56,466 nucleotides of DNA from Butyrivibrio sp. Lineage in GTDB: Bacteria; Bacillota_A; Clostridia; Lachnospirales; Lachnospiraceae. The position numbers and the translations under genes were made by a program. Positions within the stretch are counted from its first letter, which is position 1. Every line of letters starts with the position of its first letter. Location: NCBI GenBank assembly GCA_017996845.1, contig JAGOGF010000005.1:1-56466 (forward strand). Reading direction: 5' to 3'. Of this stretch, positions 28,565 through 37,425 are shown piece after piece. The notes under the pieces are model-generated. The model did no database searches and had not been told where the DNA came from. It worked only from the letters and a program-made list of their open reading frames with translations.

Positions 28565-29578
28565 ATGGAAAACAAAATCAGATGGGGTCTTATGGGAGCA
28601 GGAGATATTATTGAACGTTGGATCAAAGGTGCCAGACAATTGGATGATATGGAAATTCTGGCGGTGGCATCCAGAACACCACAAAGCGCTTTGGCAGCTG
28701 CCGGGAAATATGGGATAAAAGATGTCCTCACATATGAAGAAATGGCTCAGCGTGAGGATATCGATGCTGTATATATTCCGGTACCGCACATGGCACATAA
28801 AGAACTTGCTGTTATGGCGATGGAACATGGGAAGTCGGTGCTGGTAGAAAAGCCGGCTGCTGTAAATGCCCGGGATTGGCAGGAAATGGTGGACTGCGCA
28901 AAGAAAAACAATGTTTTCTTAATGGAGGCTGTCTGGACGCGCTTTTTCCCTCTGATCAGGAAAATAAAAAATCTGATAAATGAAGATGGTATTGGCGAAG
29001 TACGTGCAGTAAATGTAGCATTCTCATTTCGTACACCGGACAGTATGCTGGAAGGAAGACTTCTAAATCCCAATCTGGCAGGTGGAGGACTGCTTGATAC
29101 AGGTGTTTATAACCTGCATTTTTGTGACATGATATTTGATAAAGCACCTGTTTCTATAAAGGGGTTTGCAGCAATTGATTCGGATGAGAATCACATTCAG
29201 GTGGATGAGCAGGCTATGTATATCGCCAAATATGATAATGGCGAATTGGCATCCATGGCAAGCGGCGTGCGGACGACCATGATTGATACAGCATATATCT
29301 ATGGGACAAAAGGTTATATCGAGGTTCCGACATTCTGGAAACCGACGGTTATGAAAGTAACAATAGACGGCGTAACAAACACTGTAAAAGAAGAAGTAAG
29401 CTGCAGCCATTCAGAATATGAAGATGAAGGCTACCAGTATGAGATCATGCATGTAAATGAATGCCTGCGAAATGGATTAAAGTCCTCGCCGGTCATGACA
29501 TTGGAGAAGAGCAATCAGATACTGATGCAATGTGATGATTTAAGAAAGCAGTGGGGACTGAAATACCCATTTGAATAA
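28565..29578 (+). CDS. Gfo/Idh/MocA family NAD(P)-dependent oxidoreductase
   Basis: 337 aa. Rossmann start IRWGLMGAGDII (5-16), the family EKPAAVN motif near residue 96 and a C-terminal alpha/beta domain with GGGLLDTGVYNLHFCDMIF. Closest in look to the xylose dehydrogenase/dihydrodiol dehydrogenase branch, which oxidises sugars or cyclic diols. ATG at 28565, with GGAAGGAA upstream (spacing about 10). Monocistronic; convergent with the PadR gene 20 bases on. Substrate unknown, probably a sugar or inositol-like compound. Confidence 0.9.
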   Translation: MENKIRWGLMGAGDIIERWIKGARQLDDMEILAVASRTPQSALAAAGKYGIKDVLTYEEMAQREDIDAVYIPVPHMAHKELAVMAMEHGKSVLVEKPAAVNARDWQEMVDCAKKNNVFLMEAVWTRFFPLIRKIKNLINEDGIGEVRAVNVAFSFRTPDSMLEGRLLNPNLAGGGLLDTGVYNLHFCDMIFDKAPVSIKGFAAIDSDENHIQVDEQAMYIAKYDNGELASMASGVRTTMIDTAYIYGTKGYIEVPTFWKPTVMKVTIDGVTNTVKEEVSCSHSEYEDEGYQYEIMHVNECLRNGLKSSPVMTLEKSNQILMQCDDLRKQWGLKYPFE

Positions 29579-29598
29579 AATCAGGGCATATAGCAGTT

Positions 29599-30135
29599 TT
29601 ATTGTCGGCACAGAAGAATACATTTTTTGAGCCATTCACAATTAGTCTCTTCCCGCATGATTGCACCCATCAGTACAAGATAATCACCAAATTCAGGTGA
29701 AGATGAGTCCGGGATGGAAGCAAATTTCTGTTGATTTTCCTGCAGGTGTGCCAGCCTTTGTTCGTGCTGATCCAGCTGATTTTCAAGATGATGCATGCGA
29801 AGCTCGGATTCAAGCATATTGGAGAAAAAAACTTTCAGGCGAAAAACATTCTTTGGTGTGGGACCAATTTTTACATCTTTTGAAAGCCAGTTCAGAAAAT
29901 CGGCTTTTCCGGCATCAGTAATGGAATACAGTTTTTTTTCCAATACTGATCCGGAAATTTCGATCTTATATTCTACTTCGCCTTCTTCTGTCAGGACTTT
30001 TAATTCCGGATAGATCTGGCTGTGTTTTGCTGACCAGAATTCGCAAAGTGTTGATTCGAACTGTTTCATCAGTTCATATCCGGTCATATCCTGTTGGGCT
30101 AAAAGCCCTAAAATCGCATATTTTAATGTTCTCAT
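29599..30135 (-). CDS. PadR-family transcriptional regulator
   Basis: 178 aa from the ATG at 30135 (AAGGA 9 bases upstream). A TTG two codons earlier sits too close to the ribosome site. N-terminal winged helix opens with LKYAILGLLAQQDMTGYELMKQF, the PadR hallmark; the C-terminal half is a Vir_act_alpha_C-type coiled dimerisation region (about 90-170). PadR proteins repress divergent detoxification or transporter genes and are released by phenolic acids or other ligands. The divergent MFS/OYE pair is the likely target. Confidence 0.9.
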   Translation of the reverse strand: MRTLKYAILGLLAQQDMTGYELMKQFESTLCEFWSAKHSQIYPELKVLTEEGEVEYKIEISGSVLEKKLYSITDAGKADFLNWLSKDVKIGPTPKNVFRLKVFFSNMLESELRMHHLENQLDQHEQRLAHLQENQQKFASIPDSSSPEFGDYLVLMGAIMREETNCEWLKKCILLCRQ

Positions 30136-30201
30136 GCACAAAATTCCTTCTTAGATTGTAACTTTTATTTTCTACATTTTAGCACAAAAACAATTAAACC
30201 G

Positions 30202-30226
30202 ATTACATTTTTACTAAAAGTGTAAT
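30202..30226. promoter_or_regulatory. Inverted repeat, candidate PadR operator 1
   Basis: ATTACATTTTT and AAAAGTGTAAT face each other around a short centre; 10 of 11 positions pair. PadR-family sites typically contain ATGT/ACAT-type dyads in AT-rich DNA. Located between the PadR start and the MFS promoter. Confidence 0.5.
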
Positions 30227-30239
30227 ATTTATAATGTGA

Positions 30240-30271
30240 CATGTAAATATTGACATATCGTAAATTACATG
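30240..30271. promoter_or_regulatory. Inverted repeat, candidate PadR operator 2 overlapping the MFS promoter
   Basis: CATGTAA-N18-TTACATG, perfect 7-bp arms, spans the -35 element and spacer of the promoter at 30250-30278. Its half-site resembles that of operator 1. A repressor bound here would block transcription of the MFS/OYE genes. Confidence 0.55.
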
Positions 30272-30278
30272 ATAATCT
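30250..30278 (+). promoter_or_regulatory. Promoter of the MFS/OYE operon
   Basis: Perfect -35 TTGACA (30250-30255), 17-base spacer and -10 TAATCT (30273-30278); start near 30285 gives a 35-base leader to the ATG at 30320. Confidence 0.6.
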
Positions 30279-30319
30279 GATTGTTATATTATTAACAATA
30301 TAAGAAGAGAGATATTTTT

Positions 30320-31552
30320 ATGAACGTATCAAAAAAGAGGTGGGTCATTTTAGTTGCAAGCTGTCTGATCAATTTGTGCCTGGGATCAATTTATGCATGG
30401 AGCGTATTTGCAAATGCCATGGCAGGAGATCTGAGTGCAGCCACGGGGACAACATTGACAATCGGAGATTTGGCAATCGTATACACGATCGCGAATTCTG
30501 TTGGTCCGATTACCATGATCACAGGTGGGTGGTTCAATGATAAATTCGGGCCCAGAAAAGTCATACTGATTGGCGGACTGATGTTCGGCGCAGGCATGAT
30601 TCTTTCCGGTTTTGCAACAAGCGTAGGATTTCTGATTGTGACATATGGTATCGTTTTTGGTCTTGGTCTTGGAATGACATATGGAACGACAGTCAGTACC
30701 TGTATGAAGTTCTTTCCGGATAAAAGAGGTCTGATCGGAGGAATTACAACTGCAATATATGGTCTTGGTTCTGTAATCCTTCCGCCGATCGTAACCGCAA
30801 TTGTCAGAAACGCTGATGGTGCAACAGCTTTTAAGATTATTGGGGCAGTATTTCTGATAATCGTTTGTGGATGTTCTTTCCTTATGGAACGGTGTCCGGA
30901 CAATTATGTGCCGGAAGGCTGGACGCCGCCGGCAACGTCTAATTCTGCAGCGGCAGTGAACAAGAACTGGAAAGAAATGCTGCAGACACCGGTATTCTAT
31001 GTCATGATCATTTTATTTGCATGCGGTGCATTTTGCGGAATGATGATTACTTCTCAGGCATCTGCAGTAGCAATGAATCATGCAGGAATGACAGCCGTTA
31101 TGGCGAGCACTGCAGTTTCTGTGCTGGCATTCTTTAATGCAGCAGGACGAATCGTTGCAGGGACGTTGTCAGATAAAATCGGCCGGATCAATATATTGAC
31201 GATTGCAGCAGCATTATCAGCGATAGGATTGTTTTGCCTGTACAGCATGCATTCCGGTGATCTGGTATTGTTCTATATCGGTATATCGGCTGTAGGTTTG
31301 AGCTTTGGATCATTTATGGGAATCTATCCGGGCTTTACGGCAGATCAGTTTGGTGGAAAAAATAACAGTGTGAATTATGGAATCATGTTTATTGGCCTTG
31401 CAATTGCAGGGTATTTTGGACCGACAGTCATGCGGAATACGTTTAGTATGGAGCATTCTTATGCAAGCGCATTTATTACCGGCTGTATCTTAAGCATTGC
31501 AGGAATTGTTCTTACATTCATTTACCGGTTTCTGGCAAAAAGAAGTAAATGA
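30320..31552 (+). CDS. OFA-family MFS transporter (oxalate/formate antiporter-like)
   Basis: 410 aa, twelve predicted membrane helices. Opens with the family feature NLCLGSIYAWSVFANAM (residues 18-34) and has the MFS loop GGWFNDKFGPRKV near 69-81 and a second GTLSDKIGRIN near 285. OFA carriers exchange or symport monocarboxylates and dicarboxylates. The OYE-type reductase starts 22 bases after this stop, so both probably form one operon: take up an unsaturated acid, then reduce it (inference). Confidence 0.92.
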   Translation: MNVSKKRWVILVASCLINLCLGSIYAWSVFANAMAGDLSAATGTTLTIGDLAIVYTIANSVGPITMITGGWFNDKFGPRKVILIGGLMFGAGMILSGFATSVGFLIVTYGIVFGLGLGMTYGTTVSTCMKFFPDKRGLIGGITTAIYGLGSVILPPIVTAIVRNADGATAFKIIGAVFLIIVCGCSFLMERCPDNYVPEGWTPPATSNSAAAVNKNWKEMLQTPVFYVMIILFACGAFCGMMITSQASAVAMNHAGMTAVMASTAVSVLAFFNAAGRIVAGTLSDKIGRINILTIAAALSAIGLFCLYSMHSGDLVLFYIGISAVGLSFGSFMGIYPGFTADQFGGKNNSVNYGIMFIGLAIAGYFGPTVMRNTFSMEHSYASAFITGCILSIAGIVLTFIYRFLAKRSK

Positions 31553-31574
31553 TTTTCAGGAAGAAAGGAATAAT

Positions 31575-33521
31575 ATGAATCGTAAATATCCACATTTATC
31601 AGAACCCATCAAATTGGGGAATGTAACTTTCCGTAACCGTATGTTCGCTTCTCCGATCGGAGCAACGGATATTAATGCTGATTGTGTCCCCGGCGAACGT
31701 ACAAAAGCATTTTATGAACTGAGAGCAAAAGGCGGCGCAGCTGCGGTTACAATGAGCGAACTGGTAGTGCATCCGGAGACAGATGGATCCCATATGCTTC
31801 ATCTGGATCTGCAGACAGTAGGATCACTTGCCAGCTTTACATTCTGTGCAGATGCCATCCGCAGACATGGGGCTGTTCCAAGCATCGAGTTCTCCCATTC
31901 CGGACAATATGCCGGGACTTATATGGCAGATAAGAATAAAAAGCAGGCATTGACACAATACGGGCCAAGTGATGGTGTTCGGCCGGATGGCATGAAAGTG
32001 AGTGCACTTACAAAGGAACAGATTGCAGATATTGTTGCAAGATATGGTTCGACTGCAGAACTTGCCAAGCGTGCCGGATTTGAAATGATCATGGTACATG
32101 GGGGACATACATGGCTGCTCAACCAGTTCATGTCACCGTATTTTAATCATAGAACCGATGCGTACGGCGGAAGCTTCGAAAATAGAATGCGGTTTACAAT
32201 CGAAGTACTTCAGGCTGTCAGAAAAGCAGTCGGTCCGATGTTTCCGATCGAGTTTCGTATGAGCGGGTCAGAATTATTTGAAGGAGGTTATGACCTTGAT
32301 GAAGGAGTCAGGATTGCACAGGCTGTAGAGGAATATGTAGATCTGATCCACGTATCTGCAGGATCCTATCAGTTCGGATTCTTTCATACACATCCGTCAA
32401 TGTTCGCCAAACACGGTGTGAATGTGTATCTTGCAGAAGAGATCAAAAAACATGTGAAAAAACCGGTTGCAACAATCGGAGCGTTGAATGATCCGGAAAT
32501 GATGGAAGAAATTATTGCATCCGGAAAAGCAGATGTTGTCTATATGGGGCGTGCATTACTTGCTGATCCGTTCCTGCCACAAAAAGTTGTAGCAGGAGAG
32601 GATGAAAAAATTGTAAAATGTCTTCGCTGTTTTGCCTGTATGGCAGAACGCCCGACAACACAGACAAGGCGCTGCAGTGTTAATCCATTGATCGGAAGAG
32701 AAGTGGAAGGAACGGAAGTACTGCCTGCAGGAAAAAAGAAAAATGTGCTCGTTGTAGGTGGCGGTGTTGCAGGATTAAAAGCGGCAGTGACGGCGGCGCA
32801 GAGAGGGCACAAAGTTGTTCTGTGTGAAAAGAGCGATCAAGTCGGCGGCATACTGAAATGTGAACAGGCAATTGACTTTAAACGGGAGATGTATGAGCTT
32901 GGGGTCGTATTAGAGGCACAGGCAATTGCAGAGGGTGTTGAAATTCGCTGCAACACAGAAGTAACAGCTGAATATGCGGAACAGGAGCATCCTGATGTTA
33001 TGATTCTGGCAGTTGGCTCAAATCCGATCGTTCCACCACTTAAGGGAATAGAGGGAGACAACGTTGTTGTTGTAAATAATTATTATCTGGAAAAAGAAAA
33101 AGTAAAAGATACCGTTGTTGTGTTAGGCGGTGGCCTTGCAGGATGTGAATGTGCGATTCATCTTGCGCAGGAAGGCAAAAAAGTTCATCTTGTTGAAATG
33201 AGAGACATACTTGCACCGGATGCAAATATCCGTCACCGTCCGATATTGATGAAAATGATCGATCAATATGTGGAAGTACATACCGGATATCAGGGAATGG
33301 AGATTACGAAAGAAGGCCTGCTTTGCAAAGATGCAGACGGAAATGAAGTGCTTGTACCGGGAGAATCTGTTATTTGCGCGGTTGGGCAGAGATCAAATCG
33401 TGCAGATGTTGAATCTTTGTTTCATGCAGCTCCGGTTGTTCGTGAAATCGGCGATTGCGTAAGACCGGGCAATATTACAAATGCGGTATATCAGGGGTAT
33501 CATGCGGGTCTTGATGCATAA
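31575..33521 (+). CDS. Old-yellow-enzyme/Fe-S flavoprotein reductase (2,4-dienoyl-CoA reductase/enoate reductase family)
   Basis: 648 aa from the ATG at 31575 after AGAAAGGAA. N-terminal FMN barrel (1-340) with HGGHTWLLNQFMSP (175-188) and YGGSFENR. A [4Fe-4S] cluster site follows, with Cys349, 352, 355 and 367. The C-terminal FAD/NAD(P) half has GGGVAG (395-400) and GGGLAGCE. This is the full three-cofactor layout of FadH, enoate reductases and BaiCD/BaiH. In HGGHTW the second position after the usual HGAHGY motif is changed, which may shift specificity. Likely reduces the C=C bond of an alpha,beta-unsaturated acid, thioester or ketone. A terminator follows. Confidence 0.92.
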   Translation: MNRKYPHLSEPIKLGNVTFRNRMFASPIGATDINADCVPGERTKAFYELRAKGGAAAVTMSELVVHPETDGSHMLHLDLQTVGSLASFTFCADAIRRHGAVPSIEFSHSGQYAGTYMADKNKKQALTQYGPSDGVRPDGMKVSALTKEQIADIVARYGSTAELAKRAGFEMIMVHGGHTWLLNQFMSPYFNHRTDAYGGSFENRMRFTIEVLQAVRKAVGPMFPIEFRMSGSELFEGGYDLDEGVRIAQAVEEYVDLIHVSAGSYQFGFFHTHPSMFAKHGVNVYLAEEIKKHVKKPVATIGALNDPEMMEEIIASGKADVVYMGRALLADPFLPQKVVAGEDEKIVKCLRCFACMAERPTTQTRRCSVNPLIGREVEGTEVLPAGKKKNVLVVGGGVAGLKAAVTAAQRGHKVVLCEKSDQVGGILKCEQAIDFKREMYELGVVLEAQAIAEGVEIRCNTEVTAEYAEQEHPDVMILAVGSNPIVPPLKGIEGDNVVVVNNYYLEKEKVKDTVVVLGGGLAGCECAIHLAQEGKKVHLVEMRDILAPDANIRHRPILMKMIDQYVEVHTGYQGMEITKEGLLCKDADGNEVLVPGESVICAVGQRSNRADVESLFHAAPVVREIGDCVRPGNITNAVYQGYHAGLDA

Positions 33522-33561
33522 CTGCAAAGAATCTGAATGCTTTTGAATCATTGAATACGAT

Positions 33562-33604
33562 AAAAAAAGACTTTTGGCTTAGCTTGAGCCAAAAGTCTTT
33601 TTTG
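33562..33604 (+). terminator. Intrinsic terminator after the OYE gene
   Basis: AAAAGACTTTTGGCT and AGCCAAAAGTCTTTT form a long perfect stem around TAGCTTG, with flanking A and T runs, so it could work in both directions. Confidence 0.92.
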
Positions 33605-33762
33605 TCATGAATCTGAAATGGATTATTTTTTAGGTAAAATCAGATAAAAATTTAGTCTTACTATATTTTTTGTAGTTTTCATCATTATAACGCCCGCGCT
33701 GATGTCGTCTGGCATACGGGTATAATGCGTAGGTTTTCTGTCTTACGGCTCAGCACTTTGAA

Positions 33763-33783
33763 GTCTGAAAACGCTTTGCAGAC
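33763..33783. promoter_or_regulatory. Imperfect palindrome, candidate operator (cre-like)
   Basis: GTCTG-N11-CAGAC enclosing AAAACGCTTT. The centre matches 12 of 14 positions of the CcpA cre consensus, failing only at the end because of an extra G. It lies in the otherwise featureless gap 33605-33958, about 180 bases before the next gene. Confidence 0.3.
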
Positions 33784-33958
33784 AAGTGTGCCATTGAAGC
33801 GACGCACCATATAGTATTATCATGGATGATTCAAAAATAAACATTGACTGATATATATGAATTGGCATTTTTATAAATTGCACATACAGATATCAGAATA
33901 TACAATAGAAAATAATGAAATGATACTGAACATAAATTGTAATCAGGAGGGAAACCGA

Positions 33959-35590
33959 TTGTCAAATATATATGATTATGTAAAGTGGCGCGGAGATATA
34001 CGAATGCAGGATGGGCAGATCAATTTTGCAGACAGTATTGCACTCTGTGAACTGTCCTATCTGGATATGAGCCCTGTAATGGAAAAGAAACAGAGCCGTA
34101 CGCTGAGAGAGATTGTGCAGATGCTTGACGAGAAAGGGGTGCTGACTGCCCGGATGGCAGGTGACGCAGCGATGCTGGAAGAGTATAGAGAATTTTTCCG
34201 GGAAGCAGCAGGATCAGAAAGATTCGGGACACTTACAGTGACGGACTATGAAGAAACGCTTGATGCTGCCAGAATACAGTTCTGTGCCGTGCGGTTCGTA
34301 TTGGAGACCGATATTTCCTTTATTGCGTTCCGGGGGACGGATGATTCGCTGATCGGATGGCGTGAGGATTTCATGGCCAGTTATCGCAGAACCAATGCGC
34401 AGAAAAGAGCAGTAGAGTATCTGGAAGAAACGATGCAGGAAGGACAGCGATATTATATCGCAGGTCATAGTAAAGGTGGAAATCTTGCAATGATTTCTGC
34501 GGCATCCCTATCTGACAAATGTCTCTTACAGGTGGAGCATGTGTATATCAATGATGGGCCGGGAATCTGCAGCGATGTGATGGATGTTCATCTTCTGGAC
34601 AGAATTCAGAAATTTACCACGCAGACACATCCCGCATACTGTGTCATCGGTAAGCTTTTTACACCGCAGTTTGCGGACAGTCATATTATAGACAGCAGCG
34701 CAAAGGGAATTCTGCAGCACAGTATGATGTCCTGGCAGTTTGACTATGCAGAACCCAGGTGGGTAGAGGGGTATGATTCAGCTTCTGTCTGGTTATCGGA
34801 TGTGATGGATGGCTGGATGCAGAGTGCCAGTGTGCAGGAAAGAGATCAGTTTGTCACGAAGCTGTTTGACTCTATGGAAACAGACGGTGCCAAAACGCTT
34901 ACGGATATTACGGCCAGCGGATTCTCCGGATTTGAAAATATTATGATTCAGCTTCTACAGGCAGGAGATATCACCAGAAAGGTTGCAGCAGCATTTCCAA
35001 GGACTGCACTGTTTGGCAAAGAATCAGGTTTCTGGAACAATCTGATCCAGAAGATCGGACAGGAAAAAAAGGCACTTGCGGTGGTTTTGCTTCAGATTGC
35101 AGTCGGCATTATTTTTCGGATTGTACCGCACAGAGGAATCGAAGTGCTGATCGGAATAATGCTTGCAGTTCCGGTATTTTATGAGCTGATCCTGACGACT
35201 TACAGACTTTACAGATCGCACTGGGATATTCAGACAGAACGGATGCGCATTAATATATGTATTATATTTGCAGGCGTCTATTCACTTGTGCTGTTCAAAG
35301 AAGGCGCACTTTATCTTTTGGGTAGCGGACTTTTCGGGATTTTGTTTATGCTGGAAGCAGTGCGCAGTGCAGGCTCGATCAAAAAGCAGAAGATTCGCAG
35401 CAGGTGGAGAATCGCGGACAGACTGGAAGCTTTTTTCTTTTTCCTTATGGGAGGCTATATTATGATTGCGCCGGAACAGGATCTGTACTGGTATGCAATC
35501 AGTACCGGTACTGTACTGATTGTGGATGGTATTTACAGATTGATATCATTGCTGTACAGACAGAGAAATATAAAGGGAAAAAAGTTATAA
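33959..35590 (+). CDS. DUF2974/Mbeg1-like alpha/beta hydrolase with C-terminal membrane domain
   Basis: 543 aa from a TTG at 33959, 7 bases after AGGAGGG. The new N-terminus SNIYDYVKWRGDI is the characteristic start of the Mbeg1-like (DUF2974) family; an ATG 34 codons upstream would add unrelated sequence. Lipase-like nucleophile elbow AGHSKGGN with Ser171, preceded by FIAFRGTDDSLIGWREDF, and followed near 240 by a conserved DGPGI segment. From about 380 the protein has several hydrophobic helices not found in minimal family members. The response regulator starts 19 bases after its stop. Probable membrane-bound lipase/esterase; substrate unknown. Confidence 0.8.
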   Translation: MSNIYDYVKWRGDIRMQDGQINFADSIALCELSYLDMSPVMEKKQSRTLREIVQMLDEKGVLTARMAGDAAMLEEYREFFREAAGSERFGTLTVTDYEETLDAARIQFCAVRFVLETDISFIAFRGTDDSLIGWREDFMASYRRTNAQKRAVEYLEETMQEGQRYYIAGHSKGGNLAMISAASLSDKCLLQVEHVYINDGPGICSDVMDVHLLDRIQKFTTQTHPAYCVIGKLFTPQFADSHIIDSSAKGILQHSMMSWQFDYAEPRWVEGYDSASVWLSDVMDGWMQSASVQERDQFVTKLFDSMETDGAKTLTDITASGFSGFENIMIQLLQAGDITRKVAAAFPRTALFGKESGFWNNLIQKIGQEKKALAVVLLQIAVGIIFRIVPHRGIEVLIGIMLAVPVFYELILTTYRLYRSHWDIQTERMRINICIIFAGVYSLVLFKEGALYLLGSGLFGILFMLEAVRSAGSIKKQKIRSRWRIADRLEAFFFFLMGGYIMIAPEQDLYWYAISTGTVLIVDGIYRLISLLYRQRNIKGKKL

Positions 35591-35609
35591 AATGAAGGGA
35601 AGCGCAGGC

Positions 35610-36290
35610 ATGGTAAATATACTGGTTGTAGAGGATGATGATGCAGTAAGACTTCTGACACGGGCAGAACTGGGACAGAGGTATCATGTGGAGGAAGCGG
35701 TAAACGGGATGGAGGCATTGGAGGTTCTTGCACATAAGTATGTTGACCTGCTGATCGTGGATATTCAGATGCCTGAAATGAACGGGTATGAGCTGATCAG
35801 GACTTTGCGGGAAAACAAGGATATGCGTCCGATGATTATTCTGACGGCGATGAATACGGCAGCACACAAAAAAGAAGGTTTTGCCTGTGGGGTGGATGAT
35901 TATATGACAAAGCCGATTGATTATGAGGAACTGAACTGGAGAATTGAGGCATTGCTGCGTCGTGCAAAGATTTCCAACGAACAGAAAATTGTGATCGGTG
36001 ATTTTTCAATGGAGCAGAATTCATTTGAAGCTATGTGGAATGATCAGCGGGTCAGTCTGCCTGCTAAAGAGTTTGCGCTTTTATATAAAATGCTGTCTTA
36101 TCCCGGAGAAATTTTTACCAAGCAGCAATTGATGGATGAAATCTGGGGAATGGATTCAGAAGCAGAGTATGACACGATAAAATCACATATCAGCAGGCTG
36201 AGAAACCGTTTTGAAAACTGCAGTGAATTTGAACTGGTTGCAGTACGTGGACTGGGTTATAAGGCGGTGATCAATGAAAACAGAACATGA
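35610..36290 (+). CDS. OmpR-family response regulator (system 1)
   Basis: 226 aa from the ATG at 35610 with AAGGGAAG upstream; an ATG six codons earlier lacks a well-spaced site. Receiver domain with ED/D at 8-10, phospho-acceptor Asp51 in VDIQMPEMNG and Lys in MTKPID; winged helix from about 130 ending in RGLGYKAVI. It overlaps the kinase start by 17 bases. Its C-terminal half closely resembles the regulator at 39803-40486 (both have WGMDS and RLRNRFEN). Confidence 0.93.
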   Translation: MVNILVVEDDDAVRLLTRAELGQRYHVEEAVNGMEALEVLAHKYVDLLIVDIQMPEMNGYELIRTLRENKDMRPMIILTAMNTAAHKKEGFACGVDDYMTKPIDYEELNWRIEALLRRAKISNEQKIVIGDFSMEQNSFEAMWNDQRVSLPAKEFALLYKMLSYPGEIFTKQQLMDEIWGMDSEAEYDTIKSHISRLRNRFENCSEFELVAVRGLGYKAVINENRT

Positions 36291-37314
36291 GGCTGTGGTA
36301 CGCCGATTTCATATTCGACAGTTTAAATGGATGCTGATACAGGGAATTGTGATTGTGTTCGGTTCAGTTGCATCTTTGGGATCCATCATCGCCTATTCCC
36401 ATACCCTTGATGATCGGCATGATATTCTGATGCTGGCGCTGATCCCGCCCATGACGCTGATCATGATTGCAAGTTCTTTTCTGACAAGTCGGTCTCTGGT
36501 CAGAAAGATGGGAAAGTTATTGGATGCAATAGACGCAGTGGCAGCAGGAAACATGGATGTATCCATTGATACGCATAAAGCGGATGAATATACTGCCATT
36601 TATGAAAATTTCAATCGAATGGTAAAGGAACTTAAACTCGGTAAAGAAAATATGCAGAATTTCAGTAATGAATTTACGCATGAGTTTAAGACACCGATTA
36701 CTTCAATTAAAGGATTTGCCAGGTATCTGATCAGAACAGGAGAGGGGATAGAAGATCCGGAACGAATGAAGTATCTGGGAGTAATTGAACAGGAGGCAGG
36801 AAGGCTTGCGGAACTGGCACAGAAAACACTGCTGCTCTCTAAACTCGATGCATGTCAGATCGTGCCGGACCGGGAAACCTATGATCTGAGCGAACAACTC
36901 AGACACTGCATCATACTGTTGATGCCGCAGATAGATGACAGAAAGATTAAAACGGAAATTGATCTGCCCATGATGAAATTCTGCGGAAATAAAGAACTGA
37001 TAGAACAAATCTGGATTAATCTGCTGAACAATGCAGTTAAATTTACGCCGGAAAAAGGAATAATTGCAATCAGCGGAATGGCATATGCAGATCGGATTGA
37101 AGTCAGAATTTCGGATAACGGGATGGGAATGGATGCAGAAACCATACGGCATATTTTTGACAGATATTATCAGAGTACATCAGGAAGCAGCGTAACCGGT
37201 AATGGAATCGGTCTGTTCATTGTACACAGAATTGCGGAACTAAGCGGTGGTTCGATTGAGGCTTCAGGCGAACCGGGCAGTGGCAGCACCTTTACGGTAC
37301 GGTTACCGGTATAG
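36274..37314 (+). CDS. Sensor histidine kinase (system 1)
   Basis: 346 aa. TM1 (about 20-42), an external loop of only about 9 residues, TM2 (about 51-71), HAMP (72-124), HisKA with phospho-acceptor His136 in FTHEFKTPI, and HATPase_c with NNAVKF, DNGMGM and GNGIGL. The tiny loop makes this an intramembrane-type sensor that reads membrane stress or a partner protein, perhaps the hydrolase upstream or the lipoprotein downstream. Confidence 0.93.
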   Translation: MKTEHEAVVRRFHIRQFKWMLIQGIVIVFGSVASLGSIIAYSHTLDDRHDILMLALIPPMTLIMIASSFLTSRSLVRKMGKLLDAIDAVAAGNMDVSIDTHKADEYTAIYENFNRMVKELKLGKENMQNFSNEFTHEFKTPITSIKGFARYLIRTGEGIEDPERMKYLGVIEQEAGRLAELAQKTLLLSKLDACQIVPDRETYDLSEQLRHCIILLMPQIDDRKIKTEIDLPMMKFCGNKELIEQIWINLLNNAVKFTPEKGIIAISGMAYADRIEVRISDNGMGMDAETIRHIFDRYYQSTSGSSVTGNGIGLFIVHRIAELSGGSIEASGEPGSGSTFTVRLPV

Positions 37315-37338
37315 CATCTTTTTATTTTGATTTTAGAG

Positions 37339-37358
37339 TTACGTTACACTCACATTAC
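37339..37358 (+). promoter_or_regulatory. TTAC direct repeats with 11-base step, candidate response-regulator site
   Basis: TTAC at 37344 and 37355 (11 bases apart), with a third at 37339, upstream of the NTF2-like lipoprotein. An 11-bp step is typical for OmpR/PhoB-family dimers. The motif differs from the GTTTAYCTGTT box upstream of the SDR and epimerase genes, so the assignment is weak. Confidence 0.3.
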
Positions 37359-37425
37359 CTTTCAAAGATATTCTGTTTATGTTCCAGAGGAACAGACAAA
37401 GATTTATTTTGAAAGGAAAAATATT

